Below, piece by piece: positions 18,458 through 26,446 of a stretch of 64,000 bases of DNA; position 1 is the stretch's first letter; every line of letters begins with the position of its first letter. The position numbers and the translations under genes are program-made. The notes beneath the pieces were generated by a model that did not search any database, had not been told where the DNA came from, and saw only the letters and a list, made by a program, of their open reading frames with translations. This stretch comes from a bacterium (lineage in GTDB: Bacteria; Planctomycetota; Planctomycetia; Kolteriales; Kolteriaceae), in NCBI GenBank assembly GCA_019753235.1, contig JAIELF010000011.1:62001-126000 (forward strand), read 5' to 3'.

Positions 18458-19246
18458 ATGAGCGTTCGCATTGCAGTCCACGGAGCCTGTGGCCGAATGG
18501 GCCAACGCGTGGTGCACAACGTTGTGACCGATCCTAGTACAACGCTCGCCTCGGCACTCGATGCCGCGGACCATCCGCTTCTGGGCCAGGATATCGGCAC
18601 GATTTGTGGCTTGGGCGAAAAGAACGTCCCCGTGCGGGCCACGCTTGCCGACAACGTCGACGCCATCATTGATTTTTCGATCCCCGAGCCGAGCATGGCC
18701 ATCGTTCGAGAAGCACTCGCCCGAAAGATCCCGATCGTTGTCGCGACAACCGGGCACGAGAAGCATCAAAAGGAGGAGATCCTTTCAGCATCCAAAACGA
18801 TTCCCGTCCTGATGTCGGCCAACCTCAGCCTCGTGGTCAATCTTCTCTTCAAGCTGACGGCCGAGGCGGGTAAAGCGCTCGCCGGCAAAGATTTTGATGT
18901 CGAGATCATCGAACATCATCATCGCTTTAAGGCGGATAGCCCCTCTGGGACGGCCCTCCGCTTCGCAGAGATCGTCGAAAACAACATGCAACAAAATCAT
19001 CGCCAGCATGGGAGAGAAGGAATCGTCGGCGAGCGGCCACGCAATGAGATCGGTATCCATGCGATTCGCGCGGGGGACAACGTCGGCCAACACACCATTC
19101 TTTTCAGCACGCTGGGTGAGTCGCTTGAATTGGTCCACCGAAGTTCAAGCAGAGACTCCTACGCCAAAGGGGCCGTCGCCGCAGCAAAGTTTCTCGTGGG
19201 CAAGCCAGCGGGTTTGTACTCGATGGGAGACGTCCTGGGAATCTAA
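18458..19246 (+). CDS. dapB: 4-hydroxy-tetrahydrodipicolinate reductase
   Basis: 262 residues. HGACGRMGQRV is the NAD(P)-binding loop, IDFSIPEPSM and ANLSLVVN lie between the domains, and EIIEHHHRFKADSPSGTAL is the catalytic signature (His pair, Lys, PSGTA). It reduces HTPA to tetrahydrodipicolinate in lysine and diaminopimelate synthesis. ATG 18458 has GAGGAAAGG at 18442-18450; an upstream in-frame ATG at 18404 lacks a site. It follows asparaginase by 108 bp and is the only dap gene in the window. Confidence 0.95.
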   Translation: MSVRIAVHGACGRMGQRVVHNVVTDPSTTLASALDAADHPLLGQDIGTICGLGEKNVPVRATLADNVDAIIDFSIPEPSMAIVREALARKIPIVVATTGHEKHQKEEILSASKTIPVLMSANLSLVVNLLFKLTAEAGKALAGKDFDVEIIEHHHRFKADSPSGTALRFAEIVENNMQQNHRQHGREGIVGERPRNEIGIHAIRAGDNVGQHTILFSTLGESLELVHRSSSRDSYAKGAVAAAKFLVGKPAGLYSMGDVLGI

Positions 19247-19291
19247 CCCAGCCGAGAAAGAATCATTCCCCCCATCAGCTCGCACCAATCA

Positions 19292-20035
19292 TCAGGCGAA
19301 CTCGCCTCGCTTGATTCTTTGCCCGAGTTCTTGGAAGCGAAGGGTCATCGCCTCGCGATGCTGACCGAACCCATTCACCGTAGGGACCGGCGAGCGAAGA
19401 TAATCGAGGAGTTCTTGCTCTGCCTCGATCAGTTCCGCACACGCGCGAGCAACCCCGCGGGCGATTTCTAGAGGAATCGTGGTGACGCCGTTGCAATCCC
19501 CATGAAGCAAATCCCCCGGATAAATCGTGATTCCACCCACATGCACCGGCACATGCGTCTCGGGGATGTGACAGTAGCCATGCGAACAAATGGTCGACGA
19601 AGTGAAGCAAGGAAAAGAAATTGATTTGACCTGTTGAAGGTCCCGCCCTGCTCCGCTCGTGATCAGGCCGACGGCCCCGAACGCGCGGTATGCCGTGCAC
19701 ATGACCTCGCCGAATGTAGCCGAGACCGGCGGATCATCCAGATCTTGAAAGACCACCACCGGCGGGCCAGGAATCTCCTGGAATCTCCCGACTTGCGCAT
19801 CAAGCGACGCGTAGACATCACTCGAACGCGGCGGTGCATTCGATCGAAATGTCGCCGTCGACGCGTAACCGACCATCGGTGGAAGATCAGGAAAGCATGC
19901 CTGAATTCGACGATCCATGTACCCGGCGTTGCGCGGCCGAACATCGAACAACTCAATGACATTGCAAACCGTGGGCGTGTCAACACCCACCAGCAAATGT
20001 CGTTCATCCTCCGTCAGCAAACGGCCTGTCGTCAT
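19292..20035 (-). CDS. RraA family protein (hydroxymethyl-oxoglutarate aldolase-like)
   Basis: 247 residues. TVCNVIELF near residue 20, GLITSGAGRDLQQVK (G-x-x-RD metal/substrate loop) and GDLLHGDCNGVTTIP (the G-D-x4-D-x-x-GV motif) are family signatures. Bacterial members either cleave 4-hydroxy-4-methyl-2-oxoglutarate or oxaloacetate, or inhibit RNase E (RraA proper). With the G-x-x-RD loop intact an aldolase/decarboxylase role is favoured. ATG 20035 is chosen over 20095. Convergent with dapB and divergent from zwf. Confidence 0.85.
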   Translation of the reverse strand: MTTGRLLTEDERHLLVGVDTPTVCNVIELFDVRPRNAGYMDRRIQACFPDLPPMVGYASTATFRSNAPPRSSDVYASLDAQVGRFQEIPGPPVVVFQDLDDPPVSATFGEVMCTAYRAFGAVGLITSGAGRDLQQVKSISFPCFTSSTICSHGYCHIPETHVPVHVGGITIYPGDLLHGDCNGVTTIPLEIARGVARACAELIEAEQELLDYLRSPVPTVNGFGQHREAMTLRFQELGQRIKRGEFA

Positions 20036-20193
20036 TTTGAATCTCCCCTTCGTCGGCCTCCTTCGAGCGTACGGCTCTCGATGGACGACGTCCAAGAGGA
20101 ATCCCTCGTGCCAAGATCTGGAATCGGGTATCGTGGATCAAGGAACCGAAGCATCAGGAACGTACCCGTTCCACATCAGCGAAGGATCTGGCG

Positions 20194-21708
20194 ATGGATC
20201 GCGTCGAAAAGGCAACGCTTGTTCTCTTTGGCGGCACCGGGGATTTGGCTGCCCGAAAGTTGATCCCGGCCCTCTTTTCCCTCTGGAAACATCGGCAGAT
20301 TGTCGATTGCTTGATCGTGGCCGTCGGTCGGCGAGTCGAGTCAACCGAACAATTTCGCGAGATGCTGACCCAGCGAGTCAGTGTCGCGAAGAAGGACTTG
20401 CCGACCTGGAACGAGTTCGCTCGATGTATCGAATTTCATCGGGGAGATATTCAAACCCGCGCCGATTTCGAATCGCTTCGCGACCACTTAAACGAGATGG
20501 AGAATGCCCGGCAACTTCCCGGCCATCGCCTCTTCTACTATGCCGTCACGCCGTCGCTGTTCGGTCCGATCACTCAACAACTCTCTGAAGTCGGATTGCT
20601 TCGTCGAGGCTTGGAACCGGCGCAGCCCTGGCAGCGAATCATCGTCGAGAAGCCCTTCGGTCATGATGCTGAGTCCGCCGCGACCCTCGATGAATCGCTT
20701 CATGTCTACGCCAGCGAAAGACAGATCTATCGCATCGATCATTACCTTGGCAAAGAGACGGTTCAAAACCTATTGGCGTTTCGTTTCGCCAACGGACTCT
20801 TCGAGCCGTTGTGGAATAACAATTACATCGAACATGTGCAGATCTCGGTCGCCGAGGCCGTGGGAGTCGAAGGACGAGCGGAGTATTATGAAAAGGCGGG
20901 CGCTCTTCGCGACATGATGCAGAACCACATGATGCAGCTTCTGGCCGTGACGGCGATGGAACCCCCCATCGGCCTGGATGCCGACGCCATCCGCGATGAG
21001 AAGGTCAAGATTCTCCGATCGATTCGACTCCCCGCGAACCCGGCCGAGGTCGACATACTGACCGTTCGTGGACAGTACGGCCCCGGCGAAGTCGACGGCC
21101 AAGGAGTGATCGGCTACCGAGACGAGCCGGACGTGGCAGCGGAATCAACCACCCCGACGTATGTAGCTGCCCGTCTTTTTCTCGACACCTGGCGATGGGC
21201 GGGCGTCCCCTTTCTCATGAGGCACGGCAAACGCCTAGCCAAGCGTGGCACCGAGGTCGCGATCAAGTTTCGAACGCCTGCATTGGCTCTCTTTCGAGGG
21301 ACGCAAGTTTTTGGCAATTGCACTAATTTGCTGGTGATTCGCATTCAACCCAATGAGGGAATTAGTCTTCATTTCGGCGCGAAAAGACCTGGCGCGGGGA
21401 TGAGGATCTCCACCGTGCAAATGGATTTTGAATATCAGAAGAGCTTCGACAAAGAGATCCCCGAAGCCTATGAACGCCTGTTGCTGGACGCTCTTTTAGG
21501 GGATCCGACGCTGTTTACGCGATCGGATGAAGTGGCGGCGACTTGGCGTTGGGCCGACGTTGTCATCGACGCGTGGAACGTTCTGCCGCCACCGACCTTT
21601 CCGAATTATTCCGCAGGGAGCTGGGGCCCATCCGCCGCCGAGGCCTTGTTCCCAGCAGGCGATCAAGTCTCGGCCGGCTCGTGTCCGTTGGGTTGGCGAC
21701 GATGGTAG
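20194..21708 (+). CDS. zwf: Glucose-6-phosphate 1-dehydrogenase
   Basis: 504 residues. LVLFGGTGDLAARKL is the NADP-binding loop and RIDHYLGKETVQNLL the substrate signature containing the catalytic His; VEKPFGHD and LRDMMQNHMMQ are further family blocks. It commits glucose-6-phosphate to the oxidative pentose phosphate pathway and supplies NADPH. GAAGGAT at 20181-20187 with 6-nt spacing fixes ATG 20194. No pgl or gnd gene is adjacent. Confidence 0.96.
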   Translation: MDRVEKATLVLFGGTGDLAARKLIPALFSLWKHRQIVDCLIVAVGRRVESTEQFREMLTQRVSVAKKDLPTWNEFARCIEFHRGDIQTRADFESLRDHLNEMENARQLPGHRLFYYAVTPSLFGPITQQLSEVGLLRRGLEPAQPWQRIIVEKPFGHDAESAATLDESLHVYASERQIYRIDHYLGKETVQNLLAFRFANGLFEPLWNNNYIEHVQISVAEAVGVEGRAEYYEKAGALRDMMQNHMMQLLAVTAMEPPIGLDADAIRDEKVKILRSIRLPANPAEVDILTVRGQYGPGEVDGQGVIGYRDEPDVAAESTTPTYVAARLFLDTWRWAGVPFLMRHGKRLAKRGTEVAIKFRTPALALFRGTQVFGNCTNLLVIRIQPNEGISLHFGAKRPGAGMRISTVQMDFEYQKSFDKEIPEAYERLLLDALLGDPTLFTRSDEVAATWRWADVVIDAWNVLPPPTFPNYSAGSWGPSAAEALFPAGDQVSAGSCPLGWRRW

Positions 21709-21780
21709 AATGCATTAGTCCATCTCTCTGAGGGCAAGCCAGCGTAAAGATCGCGATCGAGGAGTTCCGAGGAAGGCGTG

Positions 21781-22443
21781 ATGTCCAGCGATCTTTCTGA
21801 CCGCGAGTGGTTTCTTTCGATCGCGGACAAATGCGATTACTTCACGCTGTTATCCGTCGGACGCGACGTGGTGGACCAACAAACACTTCGCTTGGCCGCT
21901 CGATCTCAGGCGGATCGGCTCGCCCCTTTTCAAATTGGCCCCGATGCCGAGCATGCCGCCCGCATCCTTAAGCGGATTGGCCGAGCTTACCGAACCCTAT
22001 CCGACCCAGGTCGCCGAGAGGCCTATCTCGCGAAGGCAAAGGGAGGAAAGCGATCGACCCAGCCCGCGGGAACAAACAGCCTTTTCGAGGACGAACGGCT
22101 TCCGACCCTTGCATCTCCCGAAGACTTGTTCCCCCCCTCCCAGGCCATCGACACTCAAAGCGGAATTGATCTCGGCCCCTCGGTCAGCAGTCCGATCCAA
22201 CGCGCAAACCGATCCTCTACCGGTTGGGTCACCGTGACATCAGTGCTATTCATCCTGCTCAATCTCGGAATCCTCGCGTACTGGTGGGAATTCGTTCGTC
22301 AGGATGATCGTGCCGAGCTTCGTCAGGCTCGCCAGGAAGCGATCGATCGTCGAGCGCCCGATCCCCCACCCCCCGTTGCCAAGCCAAGCAAGCGAGCCAC
22401 TTTGACCGAAGACCCTCGTCTTCAGCCAGACGCCTTCAAATAG
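21781..22443 (+). CDS. J-domain-like protein without HPD, one membrane segment
   Basis: 220 residues. Residues about 15-85 resemble a degenerate J domain (DYFTLLSVGRD, then helices ending in IGRAYRTLSDPGRREAYLAKA), but the HPD tripeptide needed to stimulate DnaK ATPase is absent. A low-complexity Ser/Pro linker follows, then one hydrophobic helix (VTVTSVLFILLNLGILAYWW) and a charged tail. GGAAGG upstream favours ATG 21781 over GTG 21778. A second HPD-less protein of the same kind lies at 49398-49922. Role unknown; these may be scaffold or membrane adaptor proteins. Confidence 0.7.
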   Translation: MSSDLSDREWFLSIADKCDYFTLLSVGRDVVDQQTLRLAARSQADRLAPFQIGPDAEHAARILKRIGRAYRTLSDPGRREAYLAKAKGGKRSTQPAGTNSLFEDERLPTLASPEDLFPPSQAIDTQSGIDLGPSVSSPIQRANRSSTGWVTVTSVLFILLNLGILAYWWEFVRQDDRAELRQARQEAIDRRAPDPPPPVAKPSKRATLTEDPRLQPDAFK

Positions 22444-22668
22444 TGCATGACTCCAGTCGATAGAGGAGGAACCCAGCGGGATTCGTGCTGCTGATACGAA
22501 TGATGAAAATAATCATCGGCAAAAGGATTTCAACGGCAGTTGATCAGCGATAATAGGACTATCGACGTCGCGATGTGAAAGCGAATTCAAAGGAACACCT
22601 TCAGCGATCTACTCGCCGGGCGGCCACGGGCCACCATCGCGATCCATTTATTGAGAACTCTCCTCTAG

Positions 22669-23175
22669 CACGCCGTTAAAAAGAACGGACTGGCTCCGCC
22701 AGCCCCAGCCAACGCGACAACTCCATCACCTTCTCCACCGAAGAAGGAGCCGAGTACTCTCAATTCCACTCCACCGCGGAGGCCGGGCCAAGGAGAGTGG
22801 AGGGAAGAGGATGGCACCCTCTACTGGCATTCAACCGACCCTGACGTCAAAAACATCATTGGAAATGAGCCAATTCCTTTCACCAAAGAAGGATGGCCCG
22901 ATTTCTCTCGATGGCGTGTGGGAGAACCACTAGAATTCAAACCCGGAGAATTGACGGGAGACCACGGGATTGACCGAGAACTTGGACTTGCAAAACTCCT
23001 CGAAACGGGGCGATTTCCATCCAAAGCGGCTGCTACGAGGTGGCTGGAACTTGAAAAGCTTGCAATTCACCATGCGACGACGACGAAGCTGGAGGTCGTA
23101 CCCAACGTGTTGAACAAAAGCGTGAGTCATGTCGGACCAGCTTCTGTACTGAGGAGAGGAAATGAAGCTAGATGA
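22669..23175 (+). pseudogene. Orphan polymorphic-toxin C-terminal module (HNH-type nuclease)
   Basis: Open frame of 168 codons after a stop at 22666, with no ATG and no N-terminal delivery domain. It reads through a Pro/Thr/Ser-rich linker (about 22690-22800), then IPFTKEGWPDFSRW, GELTGDHGIDRE, and LAIHHATTTKLEVVPNVLNKSVSHVG. This order matches the C-terminal HNH/LHH nuclease tips of Rhs, WXG and CDI toxins (PF-DFS block, then WHH-x-M-x-LVP-x-x-H-x-H-G). The first two His and the last His are present; the usual middle His is Asn. The only plausible start in the conserved part is GTG 22918. It overlaps the SUKH immunity gene by 14 bp. Best read as a displaced toxin tip cassette or a remnant of a lost toxin gene. 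Confidence 0.65.
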
Positions 23176-23695
23176 CCTCGTGGCTGCGATCCGAGAGCCA
23201 GGTCCACCGATCACAGCCGATGAGCTTGAGAGGAAAATAAAGCGAGCAGAGATGATGCTCGATGCTCGCCTGCCAAGATCGTACGTCCGTTTCCTTTCCA
23301 GATATGGTCGTCCTTTCACAACTGAGCTGACTGCTATTTGTCGCGATATGGATAGACCCAATTGCATCTTCAGTATGAGTTGGTATACCGGTTTTTCAGA
23401 GGTGGATCCCGATTCAGTCTCTGCCTTGCATCTCCTTCCTGCAGATGATCTCTTTCATGAATTGAACCAAATACCCGTCAGGTACCCACCAGGATGCATC
23501 CCATTCGCCGATTGCCTGATGAGTAATACGGTCTTGATCGATGTTTCGAAAGGAGGCGAAACGGTCTATCAGTGGTGGAAAGACGAATTCATTTATGAAG
23601 AGAATGAGCCTAGATCCTATTACTATAACATGAGTCGCTTGGCGAATTCCTTTGACGAGTTCATCGAGAAGCTCGAATTCGAAAAGGATGATTGA
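23162..23695 (+). CDS. SMI1/KNR4 (SUKH) family immunity protein
   Basis: 177 residues. The N-terminal helix and LDARLPRSYVRFLSRYGRP match the SUKH pattern LP-x-x-Y-x-x-FL, followed by the beta-rich segment with an acidic tail (FDEFIEKLEFEKDD). SUKH proteins neutralise polymorphic toxin nucleases by direct binding. GAGGAGAGGA stands immediately before ATG 23162, which lies inside the end of the toxin frame, so translation would be coupled. Base composition is visibly lower in GC than the neighbours, consistent with acquisition by transfer. Confidence 0.8.
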   Translation: MKLDDLVAAIREPGPPITADELERKIKRAEMMLDARLPRSYVRFLSRYGRPFTTELTAICRDMDRPNCIFSMSWYTGFSEVDPDSVSALHLLPADDLFHELNQIPVRYPPGCIPFADCLMSNTVLIDVSKGGETVYQWWKDEFIYEENEPRSYYYNMSRLANSFDEFIEKLEFEKDD

Positions 23696-24009
23696 CATAT
23701 CGATTATGAAGACTGCCCAGAATCCGTGAGCCACATGCATCAATTGGAATAACGGGGCCGATCAGTGGAGAAGCGATCCGTTGGTAAAACGTGATCCGGG
23801 TGTTTAATGTTCCCCATTCAAAAACGATCATCCCGCTCTGATCTATCCACGAGAGCCGTCCATTGACAAGGGTGCATGAGGACGCGGACTGCTTGGTGGA
23901 TGGACCGATCGACTGCCGGGCCGCTCGCATTTCGAGATGTTCGGCGGGAATGGGTGGAATTTAGCCGGTGGAAGGCCTTGTTTGTCCCGTGTCTGGCCCC
24001 CCTGGCCTA
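23696..24009. other. Intergenic, no recognisable gene
   Basis: Between the SUKH gene and the leuA leader promoter. Short frames exist on both strands but none shows a start site, family motif or plausible composition. It may contain degraded sequence from the toxin cassette; nothing definite is seen. Confidence 0.5.
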
Positions 24010-24038
24010 TTGACGAGCGATGATGGGGGGACTAGACT
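24010..24038 (+). promoter_or_regulatory. Sigma-70-like promoter of the leu leader
   Basis: TTGACG at 24010-24015, a 17-nt spacer and TAGACT at 24033-24038. Transcription would begin near 24045, giving a leader of about 180 nt to the terminator. Confidence 0.6.
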
Positions 24039-24059
24039 TGATAAAGAATGTGACAGATG

Positions 24060-24076
24060 CCGCCGGTGGACGGCGG
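24060..24076 (+). promoter_or_regulatory. 5' leader hairpin
   Basis: Perfect 6-bp stem CCGCCG/CGGCGG with loop GTGGA, ending 9 nt before the leader peptide ATG. It may set early pausing or ribosome loading on the leader. Confidence 0.45.
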
Positions 24077-24085
24077 TTGGCCTAG

Positions 24086-24151
24086 ATGCTGAGAACATTG
24101 CCGATGGCTTGGACATTGCTACTTCTAACGCTGCTACGTGGGGAGGCTTAG
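24086..24151 (+). CDS. leuL: Leucine-rich leader peptide (attenuation)
   Basis: 21 codons, too short for routine gene calling: M-L-R-T-L-P-M-A-W-T-L-L-L-L-T-L-L-R-G-E-A then TAG. Eight codons are Leu, six of them within seven consecutive codons (24116-24136: TTG CTA CTT CTA ACG CTG CTA). Three are CTA, a codon that looks uncommon in the neighbouring genes; the E. coli leuL peptide likewise uses a CUA run. Low charged Leu-tRNA would stall the ribosome here. The stop codon is immediately followed by the arm of an antiterminator that pairs with the terminator's 5' arm, the classic layout of a translation-coupled attenuator. It lies 210 bp before leuA. A consensus ribosome site is not visible. 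Confidence 0.75.
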   Translation: MLRTLPMAWTLLLLTLLRGEA

Positions 24152-24203
24152 CTCCAAGGCCGTTCGTTGGAACTTGATCGCAAGAGACCAAACGACCCTG
24201 GGG
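24152..24203 (+). promoter_or_regulatory. Antiterminator helix of the leu attenuator
   Basis: CTCCAAGG 24152-24159 can pair with CCCTGGGG 24196-24203 (seven of eight positions including one G-U). Inside lies TCGTTGG 24164-24170 with CCAAACGA 24188-24195 (one bulge), and CTTG/CAAG 24173-24184 at the tip. This uses the 5' arm of the terminator, so the two are exclusive. A ribosome at the leader stop codon would cover 24152-24159; one stalled at the Leu run would leave it free. Confidence 0.6.
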
Positions 24204-24230
24204 TAATCGCCTCGGGGTTTTTTTGTTTTT
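24195..24230 (+). terminator. Rho-independent terminator of the leu leader
   Basis: ACCCTGGGG 24195-24203 pairs with CCTCGGGGT 24210-24218 (9 bp, two G-U) around a 6-nt loop and is followed by seven T, a G and five T. It lies between the leader peptide and leuA, so it must be regulated for leuA to be expressed from the upstream promoter. Confidence 0.85.
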
Positions 24231-24243
24231 CAGCATCCGCCAA

Positions 24244-24272
24244 GCGAGAGGGAAAAGGAACTAGCCTCTCGC
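24244..24272 (+). promoter_or_regulatory. Second hairpin in the leuA 5' region
   Basis: Perfect 8-bp stem GCGAGAGG/CCTCTCGC with a 13-nt loop containing AAGGA. It lies after the terminator and 89 bp before the leuA start; perhaps an mRNA-stabilising element. Confidence 0.4.
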
Positions 24273-24360
24273 GCGGAGACCAATCGACACTATCGGGTAC
24301 GCCTGCGGGCGGCTCGTTCGTCTGTTTCCATGATTGGGCCTACCACGGGAGATCGAACTG

Positions 24361-25932
24361 ATGCAAAGCAATAGAGTCATCATCTTTGACACGACCTTAC
24401 GGGACGGTGAACAGTCCCCTGGCGCTAGCATGAACACGGCAGAGAAACTCGAGGTCGCCCAGGCATTGGCGGATCTTCGTGTCGATGTGATCGAAGCCGG
24501 CTTTCCGATTGCTAGCCCCGGGGATTTCGAAGCAGTGCGGGCGATCGCCCAACAGATTGTCGGACCGACAATTGCTGGCTTGGCCCGTTGCAATAAGGCC
24601 GACATCGAGAGGGCAGGCGACGCGATCCGACCGGCCGAGCGTGGCCGAATCCACGTCTTCTTAGCGACCAGCGCCATCCACCGCGAATTCAAACTCAACA
24701 TGGCCAAGGAAGAGATCCTTCGCCGGAGCGTCGAGGGGGTTAAGCTCGCTCGGACTTTTACCGACGACATCGAGTTCTCTCCCGAGGACGCCTCTCGCAC
24801 CGAGCCTGAGTTCCTCGCGCAGGTGATTGAAGCGGTCATTGGTGCGGGGGCAACCACAGTCAACATCCCCGACACCGTCGGCTACGCGACCCCGGACGAG
24901 TTCGGCGATCTGTTCCGCTACCTTTTCAACCAAGTGCCGAACATCGATCGGGCGGTGATCAGCGTACATTGTCATAACGATCTCGGCTTGGCCGTCGCCA
25001 ATTCTTTGGCGGCCGTCAAGGCGGGGGCTCGGCAGGTGGAATGCACGATCAATGGCATCGGCGAGCGGGCAGGGAACTGTTCACTCGAAGAAGTGGTGAT
25101 GGCGCTGCGAACGCGGCATGATCATTGGGGACTTGAAACGAATGTCCAGACGAAACGGCTTCACCCAACCAGCCGACTGGTCGCCAACACGACCGGACTT
25201 CATGTACAGCGAAACAAGGCGATTGTGGGGCAAAACGCCTTCGCGCACGAGGCCGGCATCCACCAGGACGGCATGCTCAAGAATCGGATCACTTACGAAA
25301 TCATGCACCCAGAGGATGTCGGCTTGACCCGGACCGAGTTAGTGCTTGGCAAGCATTCGGGTCGACATGCCTTGAGGCAGCGGGTTATCGACATGGGCTA
25401 TTCGATCAACGAAGCCGAGCTCGATATGGTCTTCGAAGAATTCAAAAGATTGTGCGACAAGAAAAAGGAGATCTTTGATGCGGACATTGAAGCTCTGATC
25501 GAGAAGAAACTGCACGTAGGGACCAACGCTTGGGAGTTAGCGACGCTGCACACGGCCGCGGGCTCTTCGTGTGTCCCGTCAGCCACCGTGACTCTGAAGC
25601 GGTCCGATGGAGAGTCCTTCATGAAGGCGGAGTTCGGCGACGGGCCAGTCGATGCGATCTTTCGTGCGATGGAATCGATCACAGGCTATCGCGGCGTCCG
25701 CCTGACGGATTATCAGGTTCGAAGCGTGACCGGCGGGCAAGATGCTCAAGGTGAGGTGTACGTCGAAGTCAAGCACGAGGGAAAAGTGTACCGGGCCCGG
25801 AGCGTGTCGACCGACATTGTCGAAGCGAGCGCGACGGCATTTTTGAATGTCCTCAACCGGATCGCCGCTGGTCAAAGCCAACGGCCTCCTGCTGAGTCAA
25901 CGAATCAGATGGCTCAAAAAGAGGATGCATGA
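24361..25932 (+). CDS. leuA: 2-isopropylmalate synthase
   Basis: 523 residues, the normal length of the bacterial enzyme. [16 protein letters not shown] at the N-terminus is the DRE-TIM signature, [14 protein letters not shown] supplies the metal-binding His residues, and GIHQDGMLK follows. The C-terminal 140 residues are the LeuA dimer regulatory domain for leucine feedback inhibition (VTLKRSDG onwards). It condenses acetyl-CoA with 2-oxoisovalerate as the first step to leucine. ATG 24361 is preferred to TTG 24334, with GGGAG about 10 nt upstream. leuB, leuC and leuD are not in the window. Expression is probably governed by the leader at 24010-24230. Confidence 0.96.
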   Translation: MQSNRVIIFDTTLRDGEQSPGASMNTAEKLEVAQALADLRVDVIEAGFPIASPGDFEAVRAIAQQIVGPTIAGLARCNKADIERAGDAIRPAERGRIHVFLATSAIHREFKLNMAKEEILRRSVEGVKLARTFTDDIEFSPEDASRTEPEFLAQVIEAVIGAGATTVNIPDTVGYATPDEFGDLFRYLFNQVPNIDRAVISVHCHNDLGLAVANSLAAVKAGARQVECTINGIGERAGNCSLEEVVMALRTRHDHWGLETNVQTKRLHPTSRLVANTTGLHVQRNKAIVGQNAFAHEAGIHQDGMLKNRITYEIMHPEDVGLTRTELVLGKHSGRHALRQRVIDMGYSINEAELDMVFEEFKRLCDKKKEIFDADIEALIEKKLHVGTNAWELATLHTAAGSSCVPSATVTLKRSDGESFMKAEFGDGPVDAIFRAMESITGYRGVRLTDYQVRSVTGGQDAQGEVYVEVKHEGKVYRARSVSTDIVEASATAFLNVLNRIAAGQSQRPPAESTNQMAQKEDA

Positions 25933-25998
25933 AACCAAGCCTAGATCGGTCGAACGGCGCTTGCCGAGATTTCGGCGTCCGTGGAAGTCGATGCGACT

Positions 25999-26178
25999 TC
26001 AGCTTCCCGAGCCGAGCGCCGTCGTCAGTCTCCCGCCGGGATCCATCAGCTCGCGCGTATTCATGCCGACCACACCGACCGAGCCGACACAAACCAGGAT
26101 AATCAAAGCGAGCATGACGGCGTACTCAACGGCCGTCACTCCCTCTTCATCACGCAGAAAGTTTCGTATCCAAGCCAT
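25999..26178 (-). CDS. Flp/Fap-type IVb pilin
   Basis: 59 residues. MAWIRNFLRDEEG is the short positively charged leader; cleavage after Gly13 would leave VTAVEYAVMLALIILV, with Glu at +5 and Tyr at +6, the hallmark of Flp pilins, followed by one hydrophobic helix and a small Gly/Ser tail. AGGAGA lies 9 nt before the ATG on the minus strand. The rest of a tad/flp assembly locus is not nearby, so it would be assembled by machinery encoded elsewhere. It sits between convergent-facing leuA and the icd gene. Confidence 0.85.
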   Translation of the reverse strand: MAWIRNFLRDEEGVTAVEYAVMLALIILVCVGSVGVVGMNTRELMDPGGRLTTALGSGS

Positions 26179-26223
26179 GGCGAGTCTCTCCTATTGCTCG
26201 CGACGCGGGGGACAATTTGGTGT

Positions 26224-26243
26224 CAAAGGCATTACTGCCTTTG
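26224..26243. promoter_or_regulatory. Hairpin upstream of the pilin gene
   Basis: Perfect 8-bp inverted repeat CAAAGGCA/TGCCTTTG with a 4-nt loop in the 268-bp space between the pilin start and the icd end. It could end the icd transcript or lie in the pilin leader; no T-run follows. Confidence 0.35.
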
Positions 26244-26446
26244 CGACAAGAGTGGCGGCTTACGTCTCGCGAGAATCCTTCCCGTCGAGAAAACAGCCGC
26301 CGAGGAGAGTAGTCCACCCGAGCGCCACGTCGAAATGGGTTCAAACATGCTGGCGCTTCGGCAGACCTAATGAAAGTTAGGACATACTTCGGCAGTGTCA
26401 AAAAAGCAGGCTCCGACTCGCCGAATTGCGCAAGTCGAGAAGGAGA

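Noticed and set aside
23968-24177. 69-codon plus-strand frame across the leu leader
   Set aside because: It starts upstream of the candidate promoter, runs in another frame through the leader peptide and has no motif or ribosome site.
24045-24230. 6S RNA-like small RNA of about 180 nt
   Set aside because: Its ends do not pair into a long rod, and the Leu-codon run plus alternative terminator explains the structure better as an attenuator.
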